37,926 bases of DNA. Source: Alphaproteobacteria bacterium (GTDB lineage: Bacteria; Pseudomonadota; Alphaproteobacteria; Caulobacterales; Aquidulcibacteraceae). Numbering within the stretch: the stretch's first letter is position 1; each line of letters opens with the position of its first letter. Location: contig JAIYAO010000127.1 in the NCBI GenBank assembly GCA_027488965.1, positions 1 through 37,926 on the forward strand. Direction: 5' to 3'. Position numbers and translations under genes: made by a program. Below, piece after piece: positions 7,348-15,396 of this stretch. The notes beneath the pieces are model-generated. The model searched no databases. It was not told the DNA's origin and worked only from the letters and a program-made list of their open reading frames with translations.

Positions 7348-8841
7348 ATGTTCGACGCGCTGACAGATCGCCTGACAGGGGTATTCGACCGGCTCACCGG
7401 GCGCGGCGCGCTGTCGGAAGCCGATGTCGACGCCGCCCTGCGCGAGGTCCGCGTGGCGCTGCTGGAGGCGGACGTCGCCCTGCCGGTGGTGAAGGACTTC
7501 ATCGCCAAGGTGCGCACGGACGCCGTCGGCGAGGCGGTGATCCGCTCGGTCACGCCCGGCCAGATGATCGTGAAACTGGTGCACGATGCGCTGGTGGACA
7601 CGCTCGGCGGCGACGACCCCACCGCCGGCCTGCGCATCGACGGCGAGCCGCCCAACGTCATCATGATGGCGGGCCTGCAGGGCTCCGGCAAAACCACCAC
7701 CTCGGGCAAGCTCGGCCTGCGGCTCAAGACCTTCGACAAGAAGCGCGTGTTGCTGGCCTCGCTCGACGTGCGCCGCCCGGCGGCGATGGAGCAGCTGGCG
7801 ATCCTCGGCAAGAACATCGGCGTCGATGTGCTGCCCATCGTGGCGGGCCAGCAGCCGGCCGACATCACGCGCCGCGCGCTGCAGGCCGCGAAGCTGGGCG
7901 GGCACGACGTGCTCATCCTCGACACCGCCGGCCGCACCAGCATCGACGAACAGATGATGGCCGAGGCCGCCGAGATCGCGGCCATCGCGAAACCCGGCGA
8001 AGTGCTGCTGGTGGCCGACAGCCTTACCGGGCAGGACGCGGTGGAGACCGCCAAACGCTTCCACGAACGCCTGCCCCTCACCGGCCTCGTGCTTACCCGC
8101 GCCGATGGCGACGGGCGCGGGGGCGCCGCACTTTCCATGCGCGCGGTCACGGGCCTGCCGATCAAGTTTCTCGGCACCTCGGAAAAGCCCGATGGCATCG
8201 AGGTGTTCGACGCCCGCCGCGTCGCCGGACGCATCCTCGGTCAGGGCGACATCGTCTCGCTTGTGGAGCGCGCGGCGCAGACGGTCGATCGTGACGACGC
8301 CGAAAAGCTCGCGAAAAAGCTGCAGAAGGGCCAGTTCGGCCTCGACGATCTGGAGAAGCAGCTGGGCCAGATGCTGGCGCTCGGCGGTCTCAAAGGCATG
8401 ATGGGCATGCTGCCGGGCGTCGGGAAGATCAAGAAGCAGATGGAGGGCGCAAACCTCGACGACGCACAAGTGCGCCGCCAGATCGCGGTGATCCGCTCGA
8501 TGACGAAGGCGGAGCGCGAAAAGCCCGATGTGCTCAACGCCTCGCGCCGCCGCCGGATCGCCAAGGGCGCCGGCGTCGATGTGGCGGAAGTGAACCGCCT
8601 GCTGAAGATGCACCGCAACATGGCCGACATGGTGAAATCCATGGGCAAGGGAAAGATGCCGGGCGCGCTGGCGGCGATGGCCGGCCAGCAAGGCGGCGGC
8701 GGCATGCGCATGCCCTCCCCCGACCAGATGAAGGCGATGCAGGCGCAGATGACTCAAGGCGGCGGTCTTCCGGGTTTGCCCGGCGGACTGCCTGGCTTGC
8801 CGGGTGGGCTTCCGGGCCTGCCCACGAAGAAAAAAGACTGA
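7348..8841 (+). CDS. ffh: Signal recognition particle protein Ffh
   Basis: 497 aa. Ffh binds 4.5S RNA and signal sequences of nascent inner-membrane proteins and delivers ribosomes to FtsY. N domain ~1-100 ([19 protein letters not shown]), G domain with P-loop GLQGSGKTT (109-117), [24 protein letters not shown] and [14 protein letters not shown], then the methionine-rich M domain ([37 protein letters not shown]). The end carries a Met/Gln segment and a GLPG-repeat tail closed by TKKKD. TTGGAG lies six bases before the ATG. First gene of a block with rpsP, rimM, trmD and rplS; ftsY, its receptor, is only 3.5 kb downstream. Confidence 0.97.
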   Translation: MFDALTDRLTGVFDRLTGRGALSEADVDAALREVRVALLEADVALPVVKDFIAKVRTDAVGEAVIRSVTPGQMIVKLVHDALVDTLGGDDPTAGLRIDGEPPNVIMMAGLQGSGKTTTSGKLGLRLKTFDKKRVLLASLDVRRPAAMEQLAILGKNIGVDVLPIVAGQQPADITRRALQAAKLGGHDVLILDTAGRTSIDEQMMAEAAEIAAIAKPGEVLLVADSLTGQDAVETAKRFHERLPLTGLVLTRADGDGRGGAALSMRAVTGLPIKFLGTSEKPDGIEVFDARRVAGRILGQGDIVSLVERAAQTVDRDDAEKLAKKLQKGQFGLDDLEKQLGQMLALGGLKGMMGMLPGVGKIKKQMEGANLDDAQVRRQIAVIRSMTKAEREKPDVLNASRRRRIAKGAGVDVAEVNRLLKMHRNMADMVKSMGKGKMPGALAAMAGQQGGGGMRMPSPDQMKAMQAQMTQGGGLPGLPGGLPGLPGGLPGLPTKKKD

Positions 8842-8870
8842 CGAAAACCCACGCAAGGAAAGAGAGAAAA

Positions 8871-9221
8871 ATGTCCCTGAAAATCCGTCTGGCCCGCGGC
8901 GGCGCCAAGAAGAAGCCGTTCTACTCCATCGTCATCGCCGACAGCCGCAGCCCGCGCGACGGCAAGTTCATCGAGAAGGTGGGCACTTATAACCCCGTGC
9001 TGCCGTCCACGGACGAAAAGCGCGTGGTGCTGAAGGCCGAGCGCATCACCGAGTGGCTCGCCAAGGGCGCGCTGCCGACCGACCGCGTGGCCCGCATGCT
9101 CGACGTCGCCGGCATCAAGAAGCGCGACGCGCGTTCCAACCCGAAGAAGGCAGAGCCCGGCAAGAAGATGGCTGAACGCGCCGCCGCCGAAGCCGCCGCC
9201 GCTGCAGCGCCGGCGGAGTAA
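8871..9221 (+). CDS. rpsP: 30S ribosomal protein S16
   Basis: 116 aa. Opens with the universal S16 start [18 protein letters not shown] followed by [19 protein letters not shown] and YNPV. S16 helps fold the central and 5' domains of 16S rRNA in the 30S body. The last ~30 residues are an Ala/Lys/Glu-rich extension ([16 protein letters not shown]), common in Alphaproteobacteria. Preceded by an A/G-rich segment (AAGGAAAGAG). It lies 29 bases after ffh and two bases before rimM, in the conserved order rpsP-rimM-trmD-rplS. Confidence 0.97.
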   Translation: MSLKIRLARGGAKKKPFYSIVIADSRSPRDGKFIEKVGTYNPVLPSTDEKRVVLKAERITEWLAKGALPTDRVARMLDVAGIKKRDARSNPKKAEPGKKMAERAAAEAAAAAAPAE

Positions 9222-9223
9222 GC

Positions 9224-9748
9224 TTGACCACAGCCGACCCCGCAACCCTCGTGCTCGTCGGCGCCATCGCCGGCGCGTTCGGGGTAAAGGGCGAGGTGCG
9301 GGTGCGGAGTTTCACGGCGGCGCCGGAGGGCGTGGTGTCCTACGGGCCGCTGTATGACGCGGCCGGCAAGGTGGTGCTGACGCCGAAGCGCTGGCGCGAG
9401 ATCAAGGACGGCCTTGCCGTCTCCGGTCCGGAAATCGCCGACCGCAACGCCGCCGAAGCCGCCCGCGGCACGCCGCTGCATGTCCCCCGCGCCGTCATGC
9501 CGCCGGCCGAGGAGGACGAGTTCTACCACGTGGACCTGATCGGCTGCCGCGTTGAGGCGCTCGACGGCGCGGTGCTGGGCGCGGTGCACGCCGTTCACGA
9601 CTTCGGCGCCGGCGACATTCTCGAAGTGCGCCCACCCGCCGGCCCGCACTGGTATCTGGAGTTCACCAAGGCCGCCGTACCCCTGGTCGATCTGGCCAAC
9701 CGCCGGCTGGTGGCGACGCCCGCGCCTGCCGACGAGACCGCGCCGTGA
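9224..9748 (+). CDS. rimM: Ribosome maturation factor RimM
   Basis: 174 aa. Two beta-barrel domains: the N-terminal RimM domain (LVGAIAGAFGVKGEVRVRSF) and a C-terminal PRC barrel (EDEFYHVDLIGCRVEALDGA, VPLVDLANRRLV). RimM binds ribosomal protein S19 and helps mature the 3' domain of 16S rRNA. The start is a TTG, chosen because GGAG stands five bases before it, overlapping the rpsP stop region; the frame's downstream GTG at 9250 would cut the first strand. The stop overlaps the GTG start of trmD by four bases, so translation is coupled. Confidence 0.95.
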   Translation: MTTADPATLVLVGAIAGAFGVKGEVRVRSFTAAPEGVVSYGPLYDAAGKVVLTPKRWREIKDGLAVSGPEIADRNAAEAARGTPLHVPRAVMPPAEEDEFYHVDLIGCRVEALDGAVLGAVHAVHDFGAGDILEVRPPAGPHWYLEFTKAAVPLVDLANRRLVATPAPADETAP

Positions 9749-10440
9749 GCGCGCCGTTCGCCGCGAGCGTCATCACCCTCTATCCCGAGGCGTTCCCGGG
9801 CGTGCTGGGCGTGTCGCTGATCGGCAAGGCGTTGGCGGAGCAGCGCTGGACGCTGGAGACCATCGACCTGCGGCCCTTCGGGGACGGCCCGCATCGCAAG
9901 GTCGATGACGCGCCCGCAGGCGGGGGCCCGGGCCTCGTGATGCGGCCGGACGTGGCTGCGGCTGCGCTGGACAGCGTGACCCGCAGCGGCCGCCCCGTCC
10001 TGTTCCCCTCCCCCCGCGGCAAACCGCTGACGCAGACCATGGTGAAGGCCTGGGCGACGGGGCCGGGTCTGATCCTCCTCTGTGGCCGCTTTGAAGGGCT
10101 GGACGAGCGGGTGATCGCGGCGCGGGGCATGGAAGAGGTCTGCGTGGGCGACGCCGTGCTGATGGGCGGGGAAGCGGCGGCGCAGCTGATCCTTGAAGCC
10201 ACCGTGCGCCTGCTGCCCCGCGTGCTGGGCAATGAGGCTTCCGCCACGGAGGAAAGCTTTGAGGGCGGGCTGCTGGAGCATCCCCAGTTCACCAAACCCC
10301 GGGTGTGGGAAAACCTGCCGACCCCCGATGTCCTGCTCTCGGGAGACCACGCCGCCGTCGACGCCTGGCGGCAGGCAGAGCGGGAGCGGGTGACCCGGGA
10401 ACGGCGGCCAGACCTGTGGGCGCAGCGCAAACCCGGCTGA
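9745..10440 (+). CDS. trmD: tRNA (guanine37-N1)-methyltransferase TrmD
   Basis: 231 aa. Methylates G37 next to the anticodon in tRNAs that read CUN, CCN and CGG codons, preventing +1 frameshifting. SPOUT-class trefoil-knot motifs are visible: GGGPGLVMRPDV, LLCGRFEGLDERVI, CVGDAVLMGGEAAA, and the C-terminal tRNA-binding stretch HPQFTKPRVW with DVLLSGDHAAVDAWR. The start is GTG, embedded in the rimM stop (GTGA). Length and motifs are complete. It is followed by a 98-107-base spacer before rplS that contains an inverted repeat. Confidence 0.96.
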   Translation: MSAPFAASVITLYPEAFPGVLGVSLIGKALAEQRWTLETIDLRPFGDGPHRKVDDAPAGGGPGLVMRPDVAAAALDSVTRSGRPVLFPSPRGKPLTQTMVKAWATGPGLILLCGRFEGLDERVIAARGMEEVCVGDAVLMGGEAAAQLILEATVRLLPRVLGNEASATEESFEGGLLEHPQFTKPRVWENLPTPDVLLSGDHAAVDAWRQAERERVTRERRPDLWAQRKPG

Positions 10441-10507
10441 ATTCCGCCCGGCGCCCATAGACGCGCGCACGCCTTGAGGGTATACGCCGCCCCTTCCTGC
10501 GGAATTC
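10439..10507 (+). repeat. 9-bp inverted repeat in the trmD-rplS spacer
   Basis: GAATTCCGC (10439-10447, starting in the trmD stop codon) is perfectly complementary to GCGGAATTC (10499-10507), with 51 bases between. Paired in the mRNA, it would close a long hairpin just upstream of rplS. This could set the relative expression of TrmD and L19, which are known to be produced in very different amounts in E. coli; that role here is inference. Confidence 0.35.
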
Positions 10508-10547
10508 CTTTGGACGCGCCGGCCCAGAGTCTGCGCGCATGTGGCCC

Positions 10548-10970
10548 ATGAACCTGATCCAGACCCTCGAACAAGAAGAAGCCGCCCGCGTCCTCGTGGG
10601 CAAGAAGATCCCGTCCTTCGATCCCGGCGACACGCTGCGCGTGAACGTGAAGATCAAGGAAGGCGAGCGCGAGCGGGTCCAGGCCTACGAGGGCGTGTGC
10701 ATCGCACGTTCGGGCGGCGGGCTGAACGCCAACTTCACCGTCCGCAAGATCTCCTTCGGCGAAGGCGTGGAGCGGGTGTTCCCGCTGTACTCGCCGTCGA
10801 TCGACTCCATCGACGTGGTCCGCCGCGGCAAGGTGCGCCGGGCGAAGCTGTATTACCTGCGCGATCGCCGCGGGAAATCGGCCCGCATCGTCGAGCGCAG
10901 CGGCGGCGCCCGCAACGAGGGCATCGACGGCGGCGAGGCGCCGGCCCCGGAAGAAACCGCCGCTGAGTAG
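10548..10970 (+). CDS. rplS: 50S ribosomal protein L19
   Basis: 140 aa from ATG 10548, whose product starts [14 protein letters not shown] like other L19 proteins; ATG 10539 in frame would add three residues (MWP) and neither start has a strong Shine-Dalgarno. Core motifs: [50 protein letters not shown] and [12 protein letters not shown]19 sits at the 30S-50S interface. An acidic Gly/Ala/Pro-rich tail (~25 residues) follows the conserved part. Last gene of the rpsP-rimM-trmD-rplS block. Confidence 0.95.
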   Translation: MNLIQTLEQEEAARVLVGKKIPSFDPGDTLRVNVKIKEGERERVQAYEGVCIARSGGGLNANFTVRKISFGEGVERVFPLYSPSIDSIDVVRRGKVRRAKLYYLRDRRGKSARIVERSGGARNEGIDGGEAPAPEETAAE

Positions 10971-11012
10971 CCGGCGCTGTCCGACGCGCGGCTTTCGTGA
11001 GATGACGCGCGC

Positions 11013-12290
11013 GTGACCCTGCTGTCCCCCTCCCGCACCGACGATCTGGAGATCGTCACATTAGGTTGCCGCCTCAACGGCGCCGAGAGCGACGCCATGC
11101 GTGCGCTGGCGGCGGATGCGGGGCTAATGGACGCCGTCATCGTCAACACCTGCGCCGTCACCGGCGAAGCCGTGCGCCAGGCGCGTCAGGCGATCCGCCG
11201 CGCACGACGCGCGCGCCCCGGCGCCACGCTCATCGTCACCGGCTGCGCCGCCCAGATCGATCCAGACAGCTTCGCCGCGATGCCCGAAGTGGACCGCGTG
11301 CTGGGCAACATGGAAAAGATGACCCGCGCCGCTTTCGCGCCCGAGATGGGCGAGCGCGTGCGCGTGGCCGACATCATGACCGTGCGCGAGACCGCACCGC
11401 ACCTGGTGGGCGGCTTCCAGTCCCGCACGCGCGCGTATGTGCAAGTGCAGACCGGCTGCGACCATCGCTGCACGTTCTGCATCATCCCCTTCGGCCGCGG
11501 AAACGCGCGCAGCGTGCCCGCCGGCGCGGTGGTGGAACAGATCGCGGCGCTGGCCGCACGCGGCTGCCCCGAGGTGGTGCTGACAGGCGTGGACCTCACG
11601 TCCTGGGGCGGCGACCTGCCCGGCGCGCCGCCGCTGGGTAACCTCGTGGCGCGGATCCTCAAGCTCGTGCCGAACCTGCCGATGCTGCGGCTCTCTTCCC
11701 TCGATGTGATCGAGATGGACCCACAGCTGTTCGAGCTGGTGACGACGGAGCCGCGCATCGCGCCGCACCTGCACCTCTCCCTGCAGCACGGCCATGACAT
11801 GATCCTCAAGCGCATGAAGCGCCGGCACGACCGCGCCGCCGCCGTGGATCTGTGCGCGCGCCTGAAGGCAGCGCGGCCGGAGATCGCGCTGGGCGCCGAC
11901 CTGATCGCCGGCTTCCCCACAGAGACCGAAGAGCACTTCGCCGCCACGCTGGCGCTGATCGAGGACTGCGGGCTCTCCTACGTGCACGCGTTTCCGTTCA
12001 GCCCGCGCGAAGGTACGCCGGCCGCGCGGATGCCGCAGCTGGGCGTGCCCGCCATCAAGGCGCGGGCGGCGCAGCTGCGGGCGGCGGGCGCCGCCGTGCT
12101 GGCGCGCCATCTGGATCGCTGGGTGGGCCGGGAGGCGACGGCGCTGGTGGAGGAAGAAGGCCGCGCGCGGTTGGGCGACTTCACGCAGGTGCGCCTGCCC
12201 TTCCCCGATGATGCCACACCCCCGGGCGCCTACATCCACGTGGCGCTGCACAGCCACGACGGCGAAGCGCTGATCGGAGCGGCGGCGTGA
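11013..12290 (+). CDS. mtaB: tRNA threonylcarbamoyladenosine (t6A37) methylthiotransferase MtaB
   Basis: 425 aa. Radical-SAM enzyme that converts t6A to ms2t6A at position 37 of tRNAs reading ANN codons. The N-terminal MTTase domain holds three cluster cysteines, Cys19 (LGCRLN), Cys47 (NTCAVT) and Cys78 (VTGCAAQ); the radical-SAM motif CDHRCTFC gives Cys149, Cys153 and Cys156. SLQHGHDMILKRMKRRH and ADLIAGFPTETEEHF are family-typical, and a C-terminal TRAM-like domain closes the protein. NTCAVTGEA points to MtaB rather than MiaB or RimO. GTG start. The stop overlaps the ftsY GTG by four bases. dapF, which often precedes mtaB in Alphaproteobacteria, is absent. Confidence 0.93.
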   Translation: MTLLSPSRTDDLEIVTLGCRLNGAESDAMRALAADAGLMDAVIVNTCAVTGEAVRQARQAIRRARRARPGATLIVTGCAAQIDPDSFAAMPEVDRVLGNMEKMTRAAFAPEMGERVRVADIMTVRETAPHLVGGFQSRTRAYVQVQTGCDHRCTFCIIPFGRGNARSVPAGAVVEQIAALAARGCPEVVLTGVDLTSWGGDLPGAPPLGNLVARILKLVPNLPMLRLSSLDVIEMDPQLFELVTTEPRIAPHLHLSLQHGHDMILKRMKRRHDRAAAVDLCARLKAARPEIALGADLIAGFPTETEEHFAATLALIEDCGLSYVHAFPFSPREGTPAARMPQLGVPAIKARAAQLRAAGAAVLARHLDRWVGREATALVEEEGRARLGDFTQVRLPFPDDATPPGAYIHVALHSHDGEALIGAAA

Positions 12291-13276
12291 GCATCTGGGG
12301 TTTCGGCAAGAAGAAGGACGCAGCGCCTGCGCCGGCGAAGACCGCCGAGCCCGCCGACATGCTCGGCCGGCTGTGGAGCGGGCTCGCCAAGTCCTCCGCG
12401 AAGCTGACCGACGACGTCACCGGCGTGTTTCTCAAGAAGACGCTCGACCAGTCCACGCTCGACGATCTCGAGGAGCGCCTGATCCGCGCCGACATGGGCC
12501 CGCAGGCCGCGGCCAAGATCGTGGGCCTGATGCGCGAGGACCGCTTCAACAAGGAGATCGACGACGCCGGCATCCGCGAAGCGCTGGCCGATGCGGTGGC
12601 CACGGTGATGGCGCCGCGCGAGCGCCCGCTCGATCTCACCGATGGCCCCCGCCCCCGCGTGGTGCTGGTGGTGGGCGTCAACGGCTCCGGCAAGACGACC
12701 ACCATCGGCAAGCTCTGCTACCTGCTCTCGAAGAGCGGCGCGAAGGTCGTTGTCGGCGCCGCCGACACGTTCCGCGCCGCCGCCATCGAACAGCTGGGCG
12801 TCTGGGCGGAGCGCTCCGGCGCGACGTTCGTAGCCCGCGGACAAGGCGCGGACGCCGCCGGCGTGGCCTTCGAGGCCGTGCAGAAGGGGAAGGACATCGG
12901 CGCGGACGTGGTGCTGGTCGACACCGCCGGGCGCCTGCAGAACCGCGCGGAGCTGATGGGCGAACTCGACAAGATCCTGCGCGCGATCCGCAAGGTGGAC
13001 GACGACGCCCCGCACGAGACGCTGCTGGTGCTGGACGCCACCGTGGGCCAGAACGCGCTGTCGCAGACGGAGGCGTTCCGCACCACCGCCAACGTCACGG
13101 GCCTGGTGATGACCAAGCTCGACGGCACCGCCAAGGGCGGCGTGCTGGTGGCCATCGCGGAGCGCCACGCGCTGCCCATCCACTTCATCGGCGTCGGCGA
13201 GAGCGCCGATGATCTGCAGCCATTCAACGCACGTAACTATGCAAGAGCGCTCGCGGGCGTGAGAGACAAGCCATGA
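12287..13276 (+). CDS. ftsY: Signal recognition particle receptor FtsY
   Basis: 329 aa. SRP GTPase that docks Ffh-ribosome complexes at the inner membrane and SecYEG. After a short Lys/Ala-rich N-terminus (lacking the long acidic A domain of E. coli FtsY) come the N domain (DDLEERLIRADMGPQAA) and the G domain: P-loop GVNGSGKTTT, DTFRAAAIEQLGVW, DTAGRLQNRAELM, TKLDGTAKGGVL and FIGVGESADDLQPF. GTG start within GTGA shared with mtaB; stop shared (ATGA) with yciB, so mtaB, ftsY and yciB form one coupled unit. Confidence 0.96.
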   Translation: MSIWGFGKKKDAAPAPAKTAEPADMLGRLWSGLAKSSAKLTDDVTGVFLKKTLDQSTLDDLEERLIRADMGPQAAAKIVGLMREDRFNKEIDDAGIREALADAVATVMAPRERPLDLTDGPRPRVVLVVGVNGSGKTTTIGKLCYLLSKSGAKVVVGAADTFRAAAIEQLGVWAERSGATFVARGQGADAAGVAFEAVQKGKDIGADVVLVDTAGRLQNRAELMGELDKILRAIRKVDDDAPHETLLVLDATVGQNALSQTEAFRTTANVTGLVMTKLDGTAKGGVLVAIAERHALPIHFIGVGESADDLQPFNARNYARALAGVRDKP

Positions 13277-13887
13277 CCGACGCACCGGTGACCGAACAGG
13301 CGAAGGCCGCGCCCAAGGGCGGGATGACGCAACTTCTCGTCGATCTCGGCCCCGTGATCGTCTTCATGCTCACCTACAACCTGGGCGGCCGGTTCGTCCC
13401 CGAGGGGCAGGAGATCTTCCTGGCCACGGGGGTGTTCCTGGTCGCGACGCTGCTGGCGGTGGGCTACGCGTGGCTGGTGCAGAAGCGCCTGCCGCCGATG
13501 CTGATCGTCACCGCCGTGATCGTCACGGTGTTCGGCGGCCTCACGCTGGTGCTGCAGGACGCGCTGTTCATCAAGATCAAGCCGACCATCGTCAACCTGC
13601 TCTACGCCGGCGTCATCCTCGGCGGCCTGGCCGTGAAGCAGAACGTTTGGAAAATGCTGTTCCAGAGCGCGTTTCCCACGCTGCCGGACAAGGTTTGGAC
13701 CATGTTCGCGCTGCGCTGGGGGGTGTTCTTCATCTTCCTTGCCGGCCTCAACGAGTACATCTGGCGCAACTATTCCGAGGCCTTCTGGGCCAACTTCAAG
13801 GTGCTGGGCGTGATGCCGCTGACATTCGTCTTCATGCTGGCGAACATGCCGCTGCTGATGAAGCACATGCCGAAGGAAGAGAAGTAG
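13273..13887 (+). CDS. yciB: YciB/IspZ inner-membrane septation protein
   Basis: 204 aa with about five transmembrane helices: 26-36 plus flanking residues (LGPVIVFMLTYNLG), a second near IFLATGVFLVATLLAVGYAW, a third near MLIVTAVIVTVFGGLTLVL, a fourth near IVNLLYAGVILGGL and a last near VLGVMPLTFVFMLAN. DLGPVIVF, FIKIKPTIVN and LNEYIWRNYSEAFWANFKVL are family signatures. YciB (septation protein A, IspZ) affects cell length and division in enterics and Shigella; the molecular activity is not established. ATG overlaps the ftsY stop. It ends five bases from the convergent NUDIX gene. Confidence 0.92.
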   Translation: MTDAPVTEQAKAAPKGGMTQLLVDLGPVIVFMLTYNLGGRFVPEGQEIFLATGVFLVATLLAVGYAWLVQKRLPPMLIVTAVIVTVFGGLTLVLQDALFIKIKPTIVNLLYAGVILGGLAVKQNVWKMLFQSAFPTLPDKVWTMFALRWGVFFIFLAGLNEYIWRNYSEAFWANFKVLGVMPLTFVFMLANMPLLMKHMPKEEK

Positions 13888-13892
13888 CGCCG

Positions 13893-14423
13893 CTACCGGT
13901 ACACGCCGCCCTCGGGGTTCGTGAACGGCGCAGCCGCCCCCGCCTTCCATGCTGCGAAATCATTGAGCGCCCACACCACGGACGGGAACGCCAGCTCGTT
14001 CCACGGGATCTCGTCCCACGTCACCAGCTTCACATCGGTGCTCTCCGGCCCCGGCGCGATGGCGGGATCGACGAGGCGCGCGCGGTACATGAGCTGCACC
14101 TGGCTGATGCGCGGCACCGAGTAACAGCCCAGCAGGCCGTCTATCTCGATCTTTGCGCAGGCCTCCTCCATCGCTTCGCGCATGGCGCCCTCCTCCGCCG
14201 TCTCGCGCTCTTCCATGAAGCCGGCGGGCAGCGTCCAGAAGCCGATGCGCGGGGCGATGGCGCGCTTCGCGATGAGGATCCTGTCCTCCCACGTGATCAC
14301 GGCGCCCACGACGATCTTGGGGTTCACGTAATTGATGAAGCCGCACGTGCCGCAGACGTCGCGCAGCCGGTCCTCGCCCTCGGGAATGGACTGGGCGAAG
14401 TTGGGTGGGAGGGGCTGGGTCAT
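13893..14423 (-). CDS. NUDIX hydrolase with short zinc-ribbon-like N-terminus
   Basis: 176 aa. The Nudix box runs over [20 protein letters not shown] followed by ACA; the REAMEE core and upstream Glu are intact, but the usual Gly after the EE-x position is Cys. [19 protein letters not shown] resembles the zinc-ribbon start of NUDIX hydrolases of the NudC/ADP-ribose pyrophosphatase type, with only one Cys pair visible. Substrate is probably a nucleoside diphosphate derivative; not predictable further. The open frame continues upstream to 14576 but that part is an intergenic palindromic repeat read by chance, so I take ATG 14423 (MTQPLPPNF). Confidence 0.85.
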   Translation of the reverse strand: MTQPLPPNFAQSIPEGEDRLRDVCGTCGFINYVNPKIVVGAVITWEDRILIAKRAIAPRIGFWTLPAGFMEERETAEEGAMREAMEEACAKIEIDGLLGCYSVPRISQVQLMYRARLVDPAIAPGPESTDVKLVTWDEIPWNELAFPSVVWALNDFAAWKAGAAAPFTNPEGGVYR

Positions 14424-14434
14424 GCAGAACCCTA

Positions 14435-14460
14435 ACCTTCTCCCGCGTGCGGGAGAAGGT
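14435..14460. repeat. Dispersed palindromic repeat, copy A
   Basis: ACCTTCTCCCGC (14435-14446) and GCGGGAGAAGGT (14449-14460) are a perfect 12-bp palindrome around GT. It is followed by a GGATGAGGGGGCGTC segment and, about 80 bases on, by an inverted CCCCCTCACCCTCG segment leading to a second palindrome that the IS interrupts. The same CCTTCTCCCG palindrome occurs twice near 31.0-31.15 kb, so it belongs to a dispersed REP-like family. Confidence 0.75.
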
Positions 14461-14538
14461 GGCCGCGGGCCGGATGAGGGGGCGTCCGGCAGGGCGAGAC
14501 TTGTTCTGCGCGACGCCCCCTCACCCTCGCTTCGCTCG

Positions 14539-14556
14539 ACCTCTCCCCCTCGCGGG
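14539..14556. repeat. Left half of the split palindrome, ending in the IS target duplication
   Basis: ACCTCTCCCC begins at 14539 and the target-site duplication CTCGCGGG occupies 14549-14556, directly before the element. Joined to the sequence after 16500, it restores a hairpin with 11-bp arms (ACCTCTCCCCC / GGGGGAGAGGT) and loop TCGC. The IS thus landed in the loop and inner stem of a palindromic repeat. Confidence 0.85.
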
Positions 14557-14580
14557 GGGACCGTTACACTTCCCATACCG
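14557..14580 (+). repeat. Left terminal inverted repeat of the IS1595 element
   Basis: Starts GGGACCGTTACACTT, then CC, then CATACCG near its end. It differs from the reverse complement of the right end only at positions 16-17 (CC against GA). The passenger gene starts nine bases after it. Confidence 0.92.
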
Positions 14581-14588
14581 ACCTACTG

Positions 14589-15254
14589 GTGATAGCGATG
14601 GTCGCTGACTCACCGGGACGCAGGTGGCTGGCATTTGATCCCGAGTTTGTCTCTCGGGAGGATGCTGTGCGATTTCGCCTGACATACGATGGACGCCTAG
14701 AGGGCAATGGGAGCCCCAAGCACAAGCACGAAATCCGGCGGGCTCTACACCCACAGCTCAGGCGCTTGTGGGAAGTGCAGCCGAACCTCAATTCCTGGAT
14801 GGCATCGAATCCAGCGGGCGGGCCTGACATATCCGCTGCTGAAGGCGCGGCTCACAACTGGCGAAGACTTGGCTATCGCTTTGTTCCGCTAGCGACTGAA
14901 GCTCTGCGTCTAATCGCGAGCGTCGAAATTCTGTTTCTCAGGCCGGACGTTCCCGGCGGAGTCATCAAGTCTGGTGATATCGACAATCGCCTGAAGACGT
15001 TGTTCGACGCGCTGCGTATGCCGCACGACGCCAAAGAGCTTGGCCCCTACACAACGCCGGCGGTGGGCGAAGACCCGTTCTATGTGCTGCTTCAGGATGA
15101 CAAGCTGCTGTCTCACGTTTCTGTCGAAACAGATGTGCTGCTTGAGCCGACGCCGACTGCCAACGGCCAGTTTCTAGCCAACGACACTCGTCTCGTCATA
15201 ACGGTCGAACTGAAGCCGTATCGCGTCGACGTTTACAACCTACACTTCAACTAG
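14589..15254 (+). CDS. IS passenger protein with RusA-like endonuclease motif
   Basis: 221 aa from GTG 14589; ATG 14598 is equally possible. The N-terminal half (~1-105) is unrecognised. The C-terminal half carries SGDIDNRLKTLFDAL (128-142) and LLQDDKLLSHVSVETD (167-182). In RusA Holliday-junction resolvases the pattern D-x-D-N-x-x-K-x-x-x-D-A-L followed by a D-D pair supplies the metal-binding Asp residues and the catalytic Lys; here these are Asp130, Asp132, Lys136 and Asp170/171. RusA itself is ~120 aa, so this is about twice as long, with extra N-terminal sequence and an insertion (143-165) between the two motifs. Function is inferred: a structure-specific nuclease carried by an IS. Its last eight bases overlap a convergent small ORF. 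Inside the IS, right after the left repeat. Confidence 0.6.
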   Translation: MIAMVADSPGRRWLAFDPEFVSREDAVRFRLTYDGRLEGNGSPKHKHEIRRALHPQLRRLWEVQPNLNSWMASNPAGGPDISAAEGAAHNWRRLGYRFVPLATEALRLIASVEILFLRPDVPGGVIKSGDIDNRLKTLFDALRMPHDAKELGPYTTPAVGEDPFYVLLQDDKLLSHVSVETDVLLEPTPTANGQFLANDTRLVITVELKPYRVDVYNLHFN

Positions 15255-15393
15255 ATTTCTTGGAGGGAACAACCTTCTTGACCGCCTTGTCTAGCGCTCC
15301 CGGATCGTCCGACGCCTCGGCCTTCTTCGCCGCTTCAAGGAAGCGCGCGTATTGCTCCGGGTCGCCTGGCGGTCGCTTGGGTTTGCGAGTCAT
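15247..15393 (-). CDS. 48-aa hypothetical protein in the IS
   Basis: Starts at ATG 15393 with GGAGGAG about ten bases upstream, a strong Shine-Dalgarno. The product is highly charged: MTRKPKRPPGDPEQYARFLE, then AAKKAEASDDPGALDKAVKK and a basic end. The RFLEAAKKAEA-x-DDPGALDKAVKKV part resembles small conserved proteins I remember beside IS1595 transposases and recombinases in Alphaproteobacteria (RF-x-E-x-A ... D-x-A-FD-x-A-x-x-K-V); not checked. It lies downstream of the transposase on the same strand and may be co-transcribed. Function unknown. Confidence 0.6.
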   Translation of the reverse strand: MTRKPKRPPGDPEQYARFLEAAKKAEASDDPGALDKAVKKVVPSKKSS

Positions 15394-15396
15394 GCC

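Noticed and set aside
14435-14560. CRISPR-like array suggested by repeated palindromes
   Set aside because: Palindromes are unequal, inverted to each other and lack regular spacers; they are REP-type repeats.
14424-14576. N-terminal extension of the NUDIX protein
   Set aside because: It reads through a palindromic intergenic repeat and into the IS end, so it is not coding.
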